A stretch of DNA of 64,000 nt from Deltaproteobacteria bacterium. GTDB taxonomy: Bacteria > Myxococcota_A > UBA9160 > UBA6930. The DNA lies in the NCBI GenBank assembly GCA_029261795.1, contig JAJDAP010000122.1, positions 1-64,000 of the forward strand. The letters run 5' to 3'. A program made the position numbers and the translations under genes. The first letter of the stretch is position 1. Each line of letters opens with the position of its first letter. Under the pieces are notes generated by a model, which saw only the letters and a list, made by a program, of their open reading frames with translations, did no database searches and had not been told where the DNA came from. This document shows, piece after piece, positions 19,689 through 28,727 of the stretch.

Positions 19689-20098
19689 GTTCGGGCGATC
19701 GAGAACACCGGAATCACGCGCGGGGCCGCGGAGGCCACGTACTGCGCGAACTGGGGCACGGTTTCCGCTTGCTCACGGATCTTCCTGCCGGCGTCGGCCT
19801 CGCCCAGCTCGAGCACATTGGCCAGGAACTTCTCGGTGCCGCGCTCGACGGTGATCCGCGGGTTGGCTTTCAAGTTGAAATACCAGACCGGTTGGGTGCT
19901 GGCGCCCGCGTTCGTACCGAAGATCAGCGTCTCGTCGCCGTCGGGCACCACGATCAGGGGCACCTCCCTCAACGCGCCGGATCTGGCACCGATGGTGTGC
20001 AAGATGACGACGGGCAGGTCTCCGAACTGGGCGACCTTGCCACCGTTGGCGCGGAACTCGGCGATGACCCCGGGGTTCAGCTTGCTCCAATCGAACAT
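19685..20098 (-). CDS. F420-type (DDN-like) nitroreductase-family protein
   Basis: The 137-residue split beta-barrel protein has LHTIGARSGALREVPLIVVPDG and FGTNAGASTQPVWYFNLKANP in short blocks. These match the deazaflavin-dependent nitroreductase family (xTxGRxSGxxRxxPL, then GxxxxPxWxxNLxANP). Members use reduced F420, or in some cases FMN or fatty acids. If it uses F420, the host must make or import that cofactor; no F420 biosynthesis gene is in the window. The ATG at 20098 has a weak ribosome site. Substrate unknown. Confidence 0.88.
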   Translation of the reverse strand: MFDWSKLNPGVIAEFRANGGKVAQFGDLPVVILHTIGARSGALREVPLIVVPDGDETLIFGTNAGASTQPVWYFNLKANPRITVERGTEKFLANVLELGEADAGRKIREQAETVPQFAQYVASAAPRVIPVFSIART

Positions 20099-20201
20099 CG
20101 CGCCAGGATACGCGCAGCGATCCGAGGTGTCAGGCGGCGGCCCATGCTCCTCGCCATGGCTGTGCTACCGCATCTCCCCGAACCCCGATCAGGAGATCCC
20201 G

Positions 20202-21233
20202 ATGAGCAAGCTTGCTGACGACCCGCGAATCGATCCCCGCATCAAGGCCGTGATGGGCATGATGCCATCGGCGCCCCAGGCGGACATTGCCAGCCGGGAC
20301 GAACTGCTGGCAGAAGTGAACACCCCCGCAGCACTGGCTGCCCGCGAAGCCATGGTCGGGTTCATGGAAATGGCGGACAACGAGGACGTCGCGCCCTCCG
20401 CCGGGCTCGACGTCTCGACGCGTGAGTTCAGCTCGGCTCCGGATGGCAACACCATCAAGGTCCAGTTCATCCGGCCGCAAGGCGAGGGCGCGATTCCCTG
20501 CGTGTACTACATCCACGGGGGCGGCATGCAGGCGATGTCGTGCTTCGACGGGATCTATCGTGCGTGGGGCAGGATCATCGCCGCCCAGGGCGTGGCCGTC
20601 GCGATGGTCGACTTCCGCAACTGTCTGACGCCGTCCTCGGCGCCCGAGGTCGAGCCGTTCCCGGCCGGTCTGAACGATTGTGTGAGTGGGCTCGAGTGGC
20701 TGCACCAGAACGCCACCGAGCTGGGAATCGACCCGGCACATATCATCGTCGCCGGAGAGAGCGGGGGAGGGAATCTGACACTCGCCACCGGCCTCAAGTT
20801 GAAGCAGGACGGTGATCTCGGACTCATCCGTGGGCTCTTCGCGCTCTGTCCCTACATCGCCGGGATCTGGCCGCAGGATCGATTGCCTTCGAGCACCGAG
20901 AACGATGGCATCCTGCTCCACCTGCATAACAACCGCGGCGCGATGGCCTACGGCATCGAGGCGCTCGAGAAGCGCAACCCGCTGGCCTGGCCCGGCTTCG
21001 CCACCGAGGACGACGTCGAAGGGCTCGTTCCCACGGTCATCAGCGTCAACGAGTGCGATCCGCTTCGGGACGAGGGCATCGAGTTCTATCGGTTGCTATT
21101 GCGCGCCGGCGTCTCCGCACGCTGTCGGCAGGTCATGGGAACCATCCATGGAACCGAGATCTTCGCCATCGCCTGCCCCGACGTCAGCCGCGAGACCGCA
21201 GGGAGCATCGCCCAGTTCTGCCGCGAGGCCTGA
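20202..21233 (+). CDS. Alpha/beta hydrolase (HSL-type esterase)
   Basis: The protein has 343 residues from ATG 20202, after AGGAG. VYYIHGGGMQAMS carries the HGGG oxyanion motif of the hormone-sensitive-lipase family. VAGESGGGNLTLATG holds the nucleophile Ser (GESGG in place of GDSAG). The Asp fits VNECDPLRDEG and the His fits GTIHGTEIF. There is an unusual 75-residue helical N-terminal cap (DPRIDPRIKAVMGMM). It should cleave a carboxylic ester in the cytoplasm, as no signal peptide is seen. The next gene, an amidohydrolase, follows after 159 bases. Confidence 0.9.
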   Translation: MSKLADDPRIDPRIKAVMGMMPSAPQADIASRDELLAEVNTPAALAAREAMVGFMEMADNEDVAPSAGLDVSTREFSSAPDGNTIKVQFIRPQGEGAIPCVYYIHGGGMQAMSCFDGIYRAWGRIIAAQGVAVAMVDFRNCLTPSSAPEVEPFPAGLNDCVSGLEWLHQNATELGIDPAHIIVAGESGGGNLTLATGLKLKQDGDLGLIRGLFALCPYIAGIWPQDRLPSSTENDGILLHLHNNRGAMAYGIEALEKRNPLAWPGFATEDDVEGLVPTVISVNECDPLRDEGIEFYRLLLRAGVSARCRQVMGTIHGTEIFAIACPDVSRETAGSIAQFCREA

Positions 21234-21392
21234 AGGGTGCGCTAGGAAATCTCTGTACAGACGACCCAGCGCGAGCTTCTGGCTGGTCGAGAACGGGCTC
21301 GCGTGGGGTGGGTCGAACGACCCGGTTCAGAGTAGAATCGCACGGGGTCGGAAGCAGCGGTCCGCAGCCCGCGAATCGCAGGAGGAAGCCTC

Positions 21393-22523
21393 ATGGCCGA
21401 GAGCCGCCCGGTCATCATTTCCTGTGACGGTCATGCGACCGGTCGAGCCCAGGACTACGTGCCCTACGTCGAGCCCGCCTACCGCGGCAAGTACCAGGAG
21501 TTCGTGGGCGAACTCGCCGCCAAGCGTGCCGAGGCGAAGCAGAAGGAATCCCTCTTCTCCGACGAGGGCAGTTTCGGTCTCGACCAGGAGACCGGCGACG
21601 CACGCGACGGTGAGTGGAACTCTTCCCTGCGCGCGGAGGTGCTGTTCCCGAACGGCGGCGTTCCCTTCGGCGGCTTCGGTGAATCAGCCGAGCACGAACT
21701 GCGTGGTGTCGGGAACCGCGCCTACGACCGCTGGCTGCTCGATTTCGCGAACGATTTGCCCGGCCGTCGCGCGGCACTGGCCATGTTGACCGTTCACGAC
21801 CTCGCTGCGACCGCTGACGAGATCGCATGGGCGGCCAGGAGCGGCATGAAGGGCGTGATCATTCCCACCGTGCCGGGCAAGGGCCTCCCGTCCTACTACG
21901 ACCGCTGCTACGACCCGCTCTGGGCCGTCTGCCAGGAACACGAGATGCCCGTGCACATCCACGGTGGTGGTGGCACGCCGGACTACGGCGACTACGGGGT
22001 CGTGAGCATGCTGATGTACGCGACCGAGGCCACCTACTTCTCCCAACGGAACCTGTGGGTTTTGATCTGGGGTGGTGTTCTCGACCGCTTCCCGCGCATG
22101 AAGGTGGTCTTCACCGAGGCGCGCTCCGAGTGGGTTCCGAGCACGCTGCGCCTGCTGGACGGGATCCACGCGGCCCCGTTCTTCCAGCATATCGAGGACA
22201 CCGCGAAACTGAAGCCGAGCGAGTACTTCGAGCGCCAGTGTTATGTCGCCGCCAGTTTCATGGCGCCCCATGAATCTGCGATGCGTCACGAGATCGGCCT
22301 CGATCAGTTGATGTGGGGTGCCGACTTCCCCCACGTGGAAGGCACCTGGCCCCGAACACGGAAGTCACTCGCGCGCTGCTTCCGCGATGTTCCGATCACG
22401 GAGGCGAAGAGGATTCTCAGCGACACGCCGGCCGGGCTCTACGGCTTCGACCTCGCAGCGCTTCAGCCACTTGCGGATCGCGTATGCCCGACAGCACGGG
22501 AACTCGTTGGCTCCGACGAATGA
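21393..22523 (+). CDS. Amidohydrolase-2 family TIM-barrel hydrolase
   Basis: The 376-residue product begins at ATG 21393 with VIISCDGHATGR, where the usual DxDxH opening appears as CDGH. PVHIHGGGGTPDYG gives the barrel His. RFPRMKVVFTEARSEWVPS and MWGADFPHVEGTWPRTR give the late metal or base positions, the latter with an Asp. The family (PF04909) includes decarboxylases of aromatic acids and 6-methylsalicylate and some hydrolases. The related gene at 37.3 kb shares the PHVEG ending. Substrate unknown. Confidence 0.88.
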   Translation: MAESRPVIISCDGHATGRAQDYVPYVEPAYRGKYQEFVGELAAKRAEAKQKESLFSDEGSFGLDQETGDARDGEWNSSLRAEVLFPNGGVPFGGFGESAEHELRGVGNRAYDRWLLDFANDLPGRRAALAMLTVHDLAATADEIAWAARSGMKGVIIPTVPGKGLPSYYDRCYDPLWAVCQEHEMPVHIHGGGGTPDYGDYGVVSMLMYATEATYFSQRNLWVLIWGGVLDRFPRMKVVFTEARSEWVPSTLRLLDGIHAAPFFQHIEDTAKLKPSEYFERQCYVAASFMAPHESAMRHEIGLDQLMWGADFPHVEGTWPRTRKSLARCFRDVPITEAKRILSDTPAGLYGFDLAALQPLADRVCPTARELVGSDE

Positions 22524-22622
22524 AGCGAAGCCACACCTGGTGCCAGACCCGGCTGACATGCTGCTGAGGCTGGCCGAGATCGCGATCGTGGGGGCAGGAT
22601 TCACTCGCAAGCGGGGGAACGG

Positions 22623-23879
22623 ATGACACGGATGACACGTCGGGAACTGCTCCAGTCTGCGCTGGTCGCGACCGCGGCAACCAGCATCGGGAGCGTGGCA
22701 GCTGGCAGCGGAAACGCGCCTCACGTCGCCGTGGTCGGAGCCGGGGCTTTTGGCGGCTGGACTGCGCTGGGGCTCCTTCGTCGCGGCGCTCGCGTCACGT
22801 TGCTCGACGCCTGGGGTGCCGGAAACTCGCTCTCGAGTTCGGGCGGCGAAACCCGCGTGATCCGCAGCCTCTATGGCGCGGACGCCATCTACGTGGATTG
22901 GGTGAGGCGCTCCTTCGAACTGTGGCGGGATGCGGAGACCGAGTTCGACACCCGTCTCTACCAGCGCACCGGCGCACTCTGGATGTTCCAGGGCGACGCC
23001 GCCTACGCGAAGAGTTCGATCCCGCACGTGCGCGCCGGGGGCCTGGTGGTGGATCAGATCCCGGTTTCCACAGCGATGGAGCGATTCCCCCAGGTGGCCT
23101 TCGACGGCGTGCAGCACGTCTATTGGGAACCCGAAGCCGGTTATCTCCTTGCTCGCCATGCCTGCCTCGAGGTAACGCGCGCGCTGGCCGGCGCAGGGGC
23201 TGAAGTCCGGCGGGCTCGTGTGGCCCCGGGCGCGATCGGGGCCGACGGCATGGATCCGCTCGATCTCGGGTCCGGCGACCGGCTCCACGCCGATGCCTAT
23301 GTCTTCGCCTGCGGACCGTGGCTTGGAAGCCTCTTCCCGGACGTGATCGGTGAACGCGTGCGTCCGACCCGGCAGGAGATCCGCTACTTCGGAACCCCAG
23401 CGAACGACACGCGCTTCGGCCGGGATCGGATGCCCGTCTGGGTCGATTTCGGCGAGCGTGTCCACTACGGCGTGCCCGACGGGGAAGGGCGCGGCTTCAA
23501 GATCGCCGACGACACGCGCGGCGAGACGGTGGATCCGACCAGCATGGATCGCGTTCCGCGCGGCGAGGGTCTGACGCGGGCCCGCTCCTTCCTTCGCCGT
23601 CGATTCCCGGCCCTGGCGGATGCGCCGCTACTCGAAGCACGGGTCTGCCAATACGAGAACAGCCCCGACGGGCACTTCTGGATCGACCGTCATCCGCGTG
23701 CGGAGAACGCCTGGATCGTGGGCGGCGGTTCCGGCCATGGCTTCAAACTGGCACCGGCATTGGGCGAACACGTTGCCGATGCCGTGCTCGGCCGAGCCGA
23801 GGCGGAGCCCTTCTTCCGACTCGATCGCCTCGAAGATGGCTCGCCGGGGCGCTCGCCGCGCACCCAACTGCAAGGGTGA
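22623..23879 (+). CDS. Tat-exported FAD amine oxidase (sarcosine oxidase-like)
   Basis: This 418-residue protein starts at ATG 22623; a second ATG lies three codons on. A twin-arginine leader (MTRRELLQSALVATAA) ends near residue 30, so the folded FAD enzyme would go to the periplasm. HVAVVGAGAFGGWTAL is the FAD dinucleotide motif. SSGGETRVIRSLYG matches the sarcosine/N-methyltryptophan oxidase block. GHGFKLAPALGEHVADAVLG is the conserved C-terminal FAD contact, but the Cys that usually holds FAD covalently is not seen there. It would oxidise a secondary amine. It follows the amidohydrolase by 99 bases. Confidence 0.87.
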   Translation: MTRMTRRELLQSALVATAATSIGSVAAGSGNAPHVAVVGAGAFGGWTALGLLRRGARVTLLDAWGAGNSLSSSGGETRVIRSLYGADAIYVDWVRRSFELWRDAETEFDTRLYQRTGALWMFQGDAAYAKSSIPHVRAGGLVVDQIPVSTAMERFPQVAFDGVQHVYWEPEAGYLLARHACLEVTRALAGAGAEVRRARVAPGAIGADGMDPLDLGSGDRLHADAYVFACGPWLGSLFPDVIGERVRPTRQEIRYFGTPANDTRFGRDRMPVWVDFGERVHYGVPDGEGRGFKIADDTRGETVDPTSMDRVPRGEGLTRARSFLRRRFPALADAPLLEARVCQYENSPDGHFWIDRHPRAENAWIVGGGSGHGFKLAPALGEHVADAVLGRAEAEPFFRLDRLEDGSPGRSPRTQLQG

Positions 23880-24139
23880 TTCGCGGCCCACCCGGATCGA
23901 ATCCGGCACGGGTCGAATCCGGCGCGACTACGGTCGGAAGGGGCATCGGTCCACGCAAGAATGCGGCGAAACACCCAGAAAAATGAAGAAAACTCAAAGT
24001 CACGCCCCCGCGGGGAAAGAATCGGCGATTCCAAGGATTCTCACTCGCCAGAATCTGCCTAACCTGCTCTCAAGCCAATCTCGCGAGGTCGCGAGGGGTC
24101 ATGACATCGGCCGGAGTCGTCCGGTCACTGGAGGGGAAT
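23880..24139 (+). promoter_or_regulatory. Upstream region of the TonB-dependent receptor
   Basis: No gene is seen in this 260-base gap. It holds a direct repeat TCGAATCCGGC at 23897-23907 and 23913-23923 (16-base step). It also holds AGAATC at 24018-24023 facing GATTCT at 24036-24041, with a further AGAATC at 24050-24055. The GC content drops in the middle (24000 region). This is a likely place for the receptor's promoter and operator, but no regulator can be named. Confidence 0.25.
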
Positions 24140-26560
24140 TTGAGGATCCATCGTTGGGTTCGGGCCAGTGTATTGGCCCTGGGTATGGCGAGCTTCGTCC
24201 TACCGCTGTCTGCGCAGGCCGCGGATGACGAAGAGGGCATCGATACCATCGTCGTCACGGCGCGAAAGCGCGAAGAAGCCCTGGTCGACGTGCCGTTCTC
24301 GCTGGCCGTCAAGACCGGTGAGGACCTGAAGCGCATTGGCGCCTCGAATCTCGAGGATATCGCTGCAGCCACTGCCGGCTTCACGGTGCAGAATCTGGGA
24401 CCGGGTCAGAGCCAGGTTGCCGTCCGCGGTGTTTCGGCTGGCCAGATCGTGCGCGATCAGCCGGGCGTCAAGGAGCAGGTCGGCATCTACCTCGACGAGT
24501 CGCCGATCTCGATGTCGCTGTTCACTCCGGATCTCGATCTGTTCGACCTGAACCGGGTCGAGGTTCTGCGGGGTCCGCAGGGCACGCTCTTCGGCTCCGG
24601 CTCGCTCTCGGGAACGGTCCGTTACATCACGAACCAGCCGAACCTCGAAGAGACGACCGGCCAGATCCAGGTCGGCGCCGACTACGTCGATGGCGGGGAC
24701 CTGGGTGGCAACTTCAAGGCCATGGTCAACGTCCCGTTCAGCGACACGCTCGCCTTGCGCGTCGTTGGCTACTACACCGAGATGAGCGGCTTCATCGACG
24801 CGGTCCAGCCGGGCGGCAGCACCCGCGACGACGTGAACGAAGGAGATCGCTGGGGCTTCCGGGCTTCGCTCCTGTTCCAGCCCACCGAGGACCTCTCGAT
24901 CACGCCGCGCGTGATCTACCAGGAGATCGAGGTCGACGGCTTCCCGCGCGTCGACCGCTTCAACATCCTGGCGAATGAGTTCACCACGACGCAGCCGCCC
25001 GTCAAGCTCGGGGAGCGCGAGCAGTTCACGCAGCTCGAGGAATCGTTCAGCGACGAATTCTTCCTGGCCGACCTGACCATCGAATACGATCTCGGGGACA
25101 TCACGCTGACGTCCGTCACGTCGTACTCGGATCGGGAAGTGCTGCAGGTACGCGACGCGACCCAGCTCACCGGTAGCATTACGGCACAGCCGGGAGCCAT
25201 CACACCGCTGGTTCCCGCAGGCTTCGGCCCAGCGATCTTCAATCTGGACTCGCCGCTCGACGACGCAACGGACGTCAAGACCTTTACCCAGGAGCTACGT
25301 GCCTCGGGTACTTCTGATCGCCTCGATTGGGTGTTTGGTCTCTTCTATACCGATATCGAGCGAGAGTACGGTCAGACGCTCACAGTTTCCGGGTTCGAGA
25401 CCGCCGCTTCCCTCGCGGCTGGGGCGTCGATCCCTACGACCACGCCAGGCGTGCCCGGTACCATCGCTGGGCGCGACAACCTGTTCATCTCGAACATCCC
25501 GTACGATTTCGACCAGTTCGCCGCGTTCGCGGAGGCCACCATCCACATCACCGAGCAGCTCGACCTGACGTTGGGCGCCCGCTACTTCAACTTCGACGAA
25601 GAGCGGGAGCTGAACTTCGACGGCATCTTCGCCGTGCAGACGCTCGGAAGCGATGCCAAGGTCGGCTCCGAGAGCTCTTCGCCCCGCGTGATCCTCGCGT
25701 ACGAGGTGAACGAGAACTTCACCGTGAACGCACAGATCGCGAAGGGCTTCCGCCTGGGTGGTGTGAACGATCCGCTGAACGCACCGCTCTGCTCTGCGAG
25801 CGATCTGACGACCTTCGGCGGCAACGCGAAGTTCGCCGATGAACAGCTCTGGAACTACGAGTTCGGTGGGCGCGGCGTGCTGGCGGATGGCCGGGTCAAC
25901 GTCTCCGGCGCCGTCTTCGTGCAGAAGATCAAGGACTTGCAGGCCACGCTGGATGCGGGTTCGTGCTCGTCCCGCGTGATTCTCAACGTCTCGCGGGCAC
26001 GATCGGTCGGGGCCGAGTTCGAAGTCGCCGCGCAGATCACCGAGGGCCTCGATGTCGCACTCTCGGCGAGCTACGTCGACGCCGAACTGAAATCGAACGT
26101 TCGGGATTCGACGGGCGCGATCCTGGGCGGCTCCCTCAAGAAGGGCAATCGGCTACCGACGGTTCCCGAGTTCCAGCTTGCCGCAGTCCTCAACTACGTG
26201 ACCGATCTCGAGAATGGGATGCAGGGCTTCGCCACAGCGACCTTCCAGCACGTCGGGTCTCGCTACACGCAGATCGGCGACCAGGCTCCTGGTTTTGGCC
26301 AGCTGCCGCTCCAGACGACGCCCATCGGCGCCCCTTCGGCGACCTTCGTCGGGTTCGATCCACAGCTGGACGACTACCAGACCGGCAACCTGCGCGTCGG
26401 TGTCCGCAAGGACAACTGGGAAGTCTCGGTCTTCGTCAACAACCTCTGGGACGAAGAGGCTGAACTCGCGCTCGATCGCGAGCGCGGTGGCCGGGCTCGC
26501 TTCGGCTACCTGACCAACCAGCCCCGCACATTCGGGATTGCGACGACGATCGACTTCTAG
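24140..26560 (+). CDS. TonB-dependent outer-membrane receptor
   Basis: I prefer the TTG start at 24140, because GGAGGGG precedes it and the product then begins with a clean signal peptide (MRIHRWVRASVLALGMAS, cleaved after AQA). ATG 24101 is the alternative. The mature protein has a TonB box (DTIVVTARK), a plug domain to about residue 160 (VEVLRGPQGTLFGSGSLSG) and a barrel that ends in aromatic Phe (TTIDF). It is 806 residues long. It imports a scarce nutrient through the outer membrane using TonB energy. The plug wording resembles the iron-complex or Caulobacter-type receptors, but the ligand cannot be read. A strong terminator follows. Confidence 0.93.
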   Translation: MRIHRWVRASVLALGMASFVLPLSAQAADDEEGIDTIVVTARKREEALVDVPFSLAVKTGEDLKRIGASNLEDIAAATAGFTVQNLGPGQSQVAVRGVSAGQIVRDQPGVKEQVGIYLDESPISMSLFTPDLDLFDLNRVEVLRGPQGTLFGSGSLSGTVRYITNQPNLEETTGQIQVGADYVDGGDLGGNFKAMVNVPFSDTLALRVVGYYTEMSGFIDAVQPGGSTRDDVNEGDRWGFRASLLFQPTEDLSITPRVIYQEIEVDGFPRVDRFNILANEFTTTQPPVKLGEREQFTQLEESFSDEFFLADLTIEYDLGDITLTSVTSYSDREVLQVRDATQLTGSITAQPGAITPLVPAGFGPAIFNLDSPLDDATDVKTFTQELRASGTSDRLDWVFGLFYTDIEREYGQTLTVSGFETAASLAAGASIPTTTPGVPGTIAGRDNLFISNIPYDFDQFAAFAEATIHITEQLDLTLGARYFNFDEERELNFDGIFAVQTLGSDAKVGSESSSPRVILAYEVNENFTVNAQIAKGFRLGGVNDPLNAPLCSASDLTTFGGNAKFADEQLWNYEFGGRGVLADGRVNVSGAVFVQKIKDLQATLDAGSCSSRVILNVSRARSVGAEFEVAAQITEGLDVALSASYVDAELKSNVRDSTGAILGGSLKKGNRLPTVPEFQLAAVLNYVTDLENGMQGFATATFQHVGSRYTQIGDQAPGFGQLPLQTTPIGAPSATFVGFDPQLDDYQTGNLRVGVRKDNWEVSVFVNNLWDEEAELALDRERGGRARFGYLTNQPRTFGIATTIDF

Positions 26561-26580
26561 TCGTTCCCGCGCATCGCCTC

Positions 26581-26620
26581 GAGGGCCGTCCGTGTTCGCA
26601 CGGGCGGCCCTCTTCGTTTT
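26581..26620 (+). terminator. Rho-independent terminator with UUCG loop
   Basis: A 14-bp stem (26581-26594 with 26599-26612, one G-U pair) encloses the tetraloop TTCG at 26595-26598. TTCGTTTT follows. It stands 20 bases after the receptor stop codon and ends that transcript. The stem is nearly symmetric, but on the minus strand it lacks a T run, so it serves the plus strand. Confidence 0.9.
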
Positions 26621-26638
26621 GACGATCAGCGAGGCACT

Positions 26639-27121
26639 CTAGGCTCCGCCTCCCTTGGGCGGGCCGCTATCGGTCCCGTTGAACGCCCATGTCACGCCCG
26701 TGTGTTGGTGGAAGGCCCAGCGGTGGCCCTCGCGGTCGAGGGCCTCGTAGACACGATCGCCGAAGAACTTGTCCTGGAGTTCGGCCACGATCGCGGCGCC
26801 GGCCGAGCGCGCGCGCTCGAAGTGGGCGTCGACGTCATCGACGTAGACCATGAGCAACGTCGACGGATTCGCTGCTCCCTCGGGAGGGAATACGCCGTGG
26901 CCCCCCGGGCCGCCCAACATGATCAGGCCGTCGCCGATCTCCATCTCGGCGTGAACGCCACCCGGCTGCTCGATCCGCGCGTGGCGGCGCTCGACGAAGC
27001 CGAAGGCGCGTTCAAGGAAATCGATCGCGGCGAGCACGTCCTGGTAGGGGAGCTGGGGAATGATCTGGGGCGAGCCGGCCGGCGGACTCGTCACTGCTGC
27101 GTCGTTGTCGATGCTGGCCAT
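26639..27121 (-). CDS. VOC/glyoxalase-fold protein (PhnB-like)
   Basis: A 160-residue protein starts at ATG 27121. PQLPYQDVLAAIDFLERAFGF is the first beta-alpha unit. MLGGPGGHGVFPP and LMVYVDDVDAHFERARSAGA follow, then DKFFGDRVYEALDREGHRWAF. The layout of YxDVxxAIxFLxxAFGF and DREGHRWxFxxH matches PhnB/YdcJ-type VOC proteins. These may act as lyases, dioxygenases or resistance proteins, and many have no known reaction. It faces the terminator of the TonB receptor and lies 281 bases beyond the AST operon end. Confidence 0.85.
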   Translation of the reverse strand: MASIDNDAAVTSPPAGSPQIIPQLPYQDVLAAIDFLERAFGFVERRHARIEQPGGVHAEMEIGDGLIMLGGPGGHGVFPPEGAANPSTLLMVYVDDVDAHFERARSAGAAIVAELQDKFFGDRVYEALDREGHRWAFHQHTGVTWAFNGTDSGPPKGGGA

Positions 27122-27405
27122 CGGTCTTTTCCCTTCGCGTTCGAGGACGACCGCGAGAGGTTCGGCAGATTGCTCCACATCCTCTGGTTTCCCGCGGCTG
27201 GCCTCTCGGTTCGCCAGAGCTTCACCCACCTGGGTGTGTTGCCCAAAACTGAATACCGGTTCGAAATTCAGTTCATGGTTCAGAGCGCTCGCTGGCCCGC
27301 CAGGCGGCGCCCTACGGGGGCGGGTCGATCCAGTTCTTCGCCCTCCTCGAAAAGTGGCGCGCCGACGGAGCTTTCGAGGGTCTCGAGTTCGACGCCGGGA
27401 ACTAA
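27122..27405. other. Gap holding a possible gene tail
   Basis: This 280-base gap has no full gene. On the plus strand, 27286-27405 reads coding-like in one frame: AAPYGGGSIQFFALLEKW, then RADGAFEGLEFDAGN and TAA at 27403. The frame is open only from 27253 and has no good start. It could be the tail of a lost gene, but I do not recognise the family. It overlaps the AST operon end by four bases. Confidence 0.25.
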
Positions 27406-28727
27406 CCGTTCTGGTAGACGGACCCGATGCCGAGGAGGGCCGTCGCGGCATCCACGGCCGCGCGGGATTCCTCGATCAAGGACGGATCCGCGAGGTCGGC
27501 GGGCTCCAATCGCTCGCGGTAGTGGCGATCGATGAGGGCCGCGAGTCTCGCGTGCAAGTGCTCGTCGTAGCGCATGCCGCTTGGGAGAGCTTCCGCTTCG
27601 CTGTCGGTGAGGACGACGCGGAGGCGCAGACATGCGGGGCCGCCACCGTTGCGCATGCTTTCGCGTAGATCGACGAAGTGAAGCGACTCGAAGGTTCCGT
27701 CGGCTCGCAACTCCTCGAGCAGGCGGCTGGTGCCTGGATGCTCCTGGCATTCCCGTGGGCCGATCCAGGCCGTGCCGCCTGAGGCGGTTTCGACCATCTG
27801 GCAGTTGAACAAGTACGTGGCCACGGCGTCCGCCAATGAGAGCCGCTCCCGCTCGACGACGATGAGGCGCAGCTCGCCGTCACACGCCTTTCGAAACCGC
27901 TCGCGAATCACGTCGAGATCCGCTGCTCCGTTCCTGAAGGCATCTTCGTGGACGACCAGCAGGCTGCGATCGCCGCTGGCGATGACGTCGTTGTGGAAGA
28001 CGCCGGCGTCGATCGCGACCGGGTTCTGTTGCAGAAGCAACGCACGACCCGGAGCCAGGCGGTGTTGGCTCGCGAGCTGACGGCTCGCCGCTTCTTCCTG
28101 ACGCGCGTGATGAAGCCGCGGGCCCTGGGCTCCGCGCTCGGCTTGGCCGAACACGAACAATTCCAGGCCCGGTGTGCCGTGTTCGGAGCAGAGCCGAATC
28201 TGGTTCGCGGCTCCCTCGTCTCCCGCGATGCTGAGCGCAGGGTGATGCACGAAGTACGCCCGGTCCGGCAGGGCCGCCCGAAGCGCCGCAGCCGTGAAGG
28301 GGGTTTCAAGTGCACGGTGAGGCTCTCGGCTCAAATTCGCCGGCGTCACGTGCACGCGGCAGTCCGTCGTATCGGCGGAGGGCGAGACGCTCGCGGCGTT
28401 GGCCGCCCACATACAGGAGGCGCTGTAGACGCTGGCCAGAAGCTGCGGTGCATCTCGGGCGGCCCGCTCGACCATCTGGGCATCGCTGCCGTCGAAGCCG
28501 TGATCGCGCAACGGGCCCCACACGGGTCGTGGCTGGGGTGGGAGTACCAGCTGGGGAACCCCGAGCGCGTGAAGTGTCGCCATTCGCTCGAGGCCCTGGT
28601 GTGCGGCTGCGCGAGGGCGAGAGGCATTTCCGCCGTGGCGTTCCGAGGCGAGATTTCCGGGCGACAACCCTGCGTAGTTGTGGGTCGGCCCGACCAATGA
28701 AGCGAACTCGAACTCCCGCGCGTTCAC
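27402..28727 (-). CDS. astB: N-succinylarginine dihydrolase
   Basis: AstB splits N2-succinylarginine to N2-succinylornithine, two ammonia and CO2, the second step of the AST route. The protein has 441 residues (E. coli 447). The start is FASLVGPTHNYAGLSPGN. The catalytic triad is visible: Glu171 in SIAGDEGAANQ, His245 in VFHNDVIASGD and Cys366 in SMRNGGGPACLRLRV, matching E. coli Glu174, His248 and Cys365. The GTG start at 28727 overlaps the astD stop as GTGA, so translation is probably coupled. It is the last gene of the five-gene operon. Confidence 0.97.
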   Translation of the reverse strand: MNAREFEFASLVGPTHNYAGLSPGNLASERHGGNASRPRAAAHQGLERMATLHALGVPQLVLPPQPRPVWGPLRDHGFDGSDAQMVERAARDAPQLLASVYSASCMWAANAASVSPSADTTDCRVHVTPANLSREPHRALETPFTAAALRAALPDRAYFVHHPALSIAGDEGAANQIRLCSEHGTPGLELFVFGQAERGAQGPRLHHARQEEAASRQLASQHRLAPGRALLLQQNPVAIDAGVFHNDVIASGDRSLLVVHEDAFRNGAADLDVIRERFRKACDGELRLIVVERERLSLADAVATYLFNCQMVETASGGTAWIGPRECQEHPGTSRLLEELRADGTFESLHFVDLRESMRNGGGPACLRLRVVLTDSEAEALPSGMRYDEHLHARLAALIDRHYRERLEPADLADPSLIEESRAAVDAATALLGIGSVYQNG

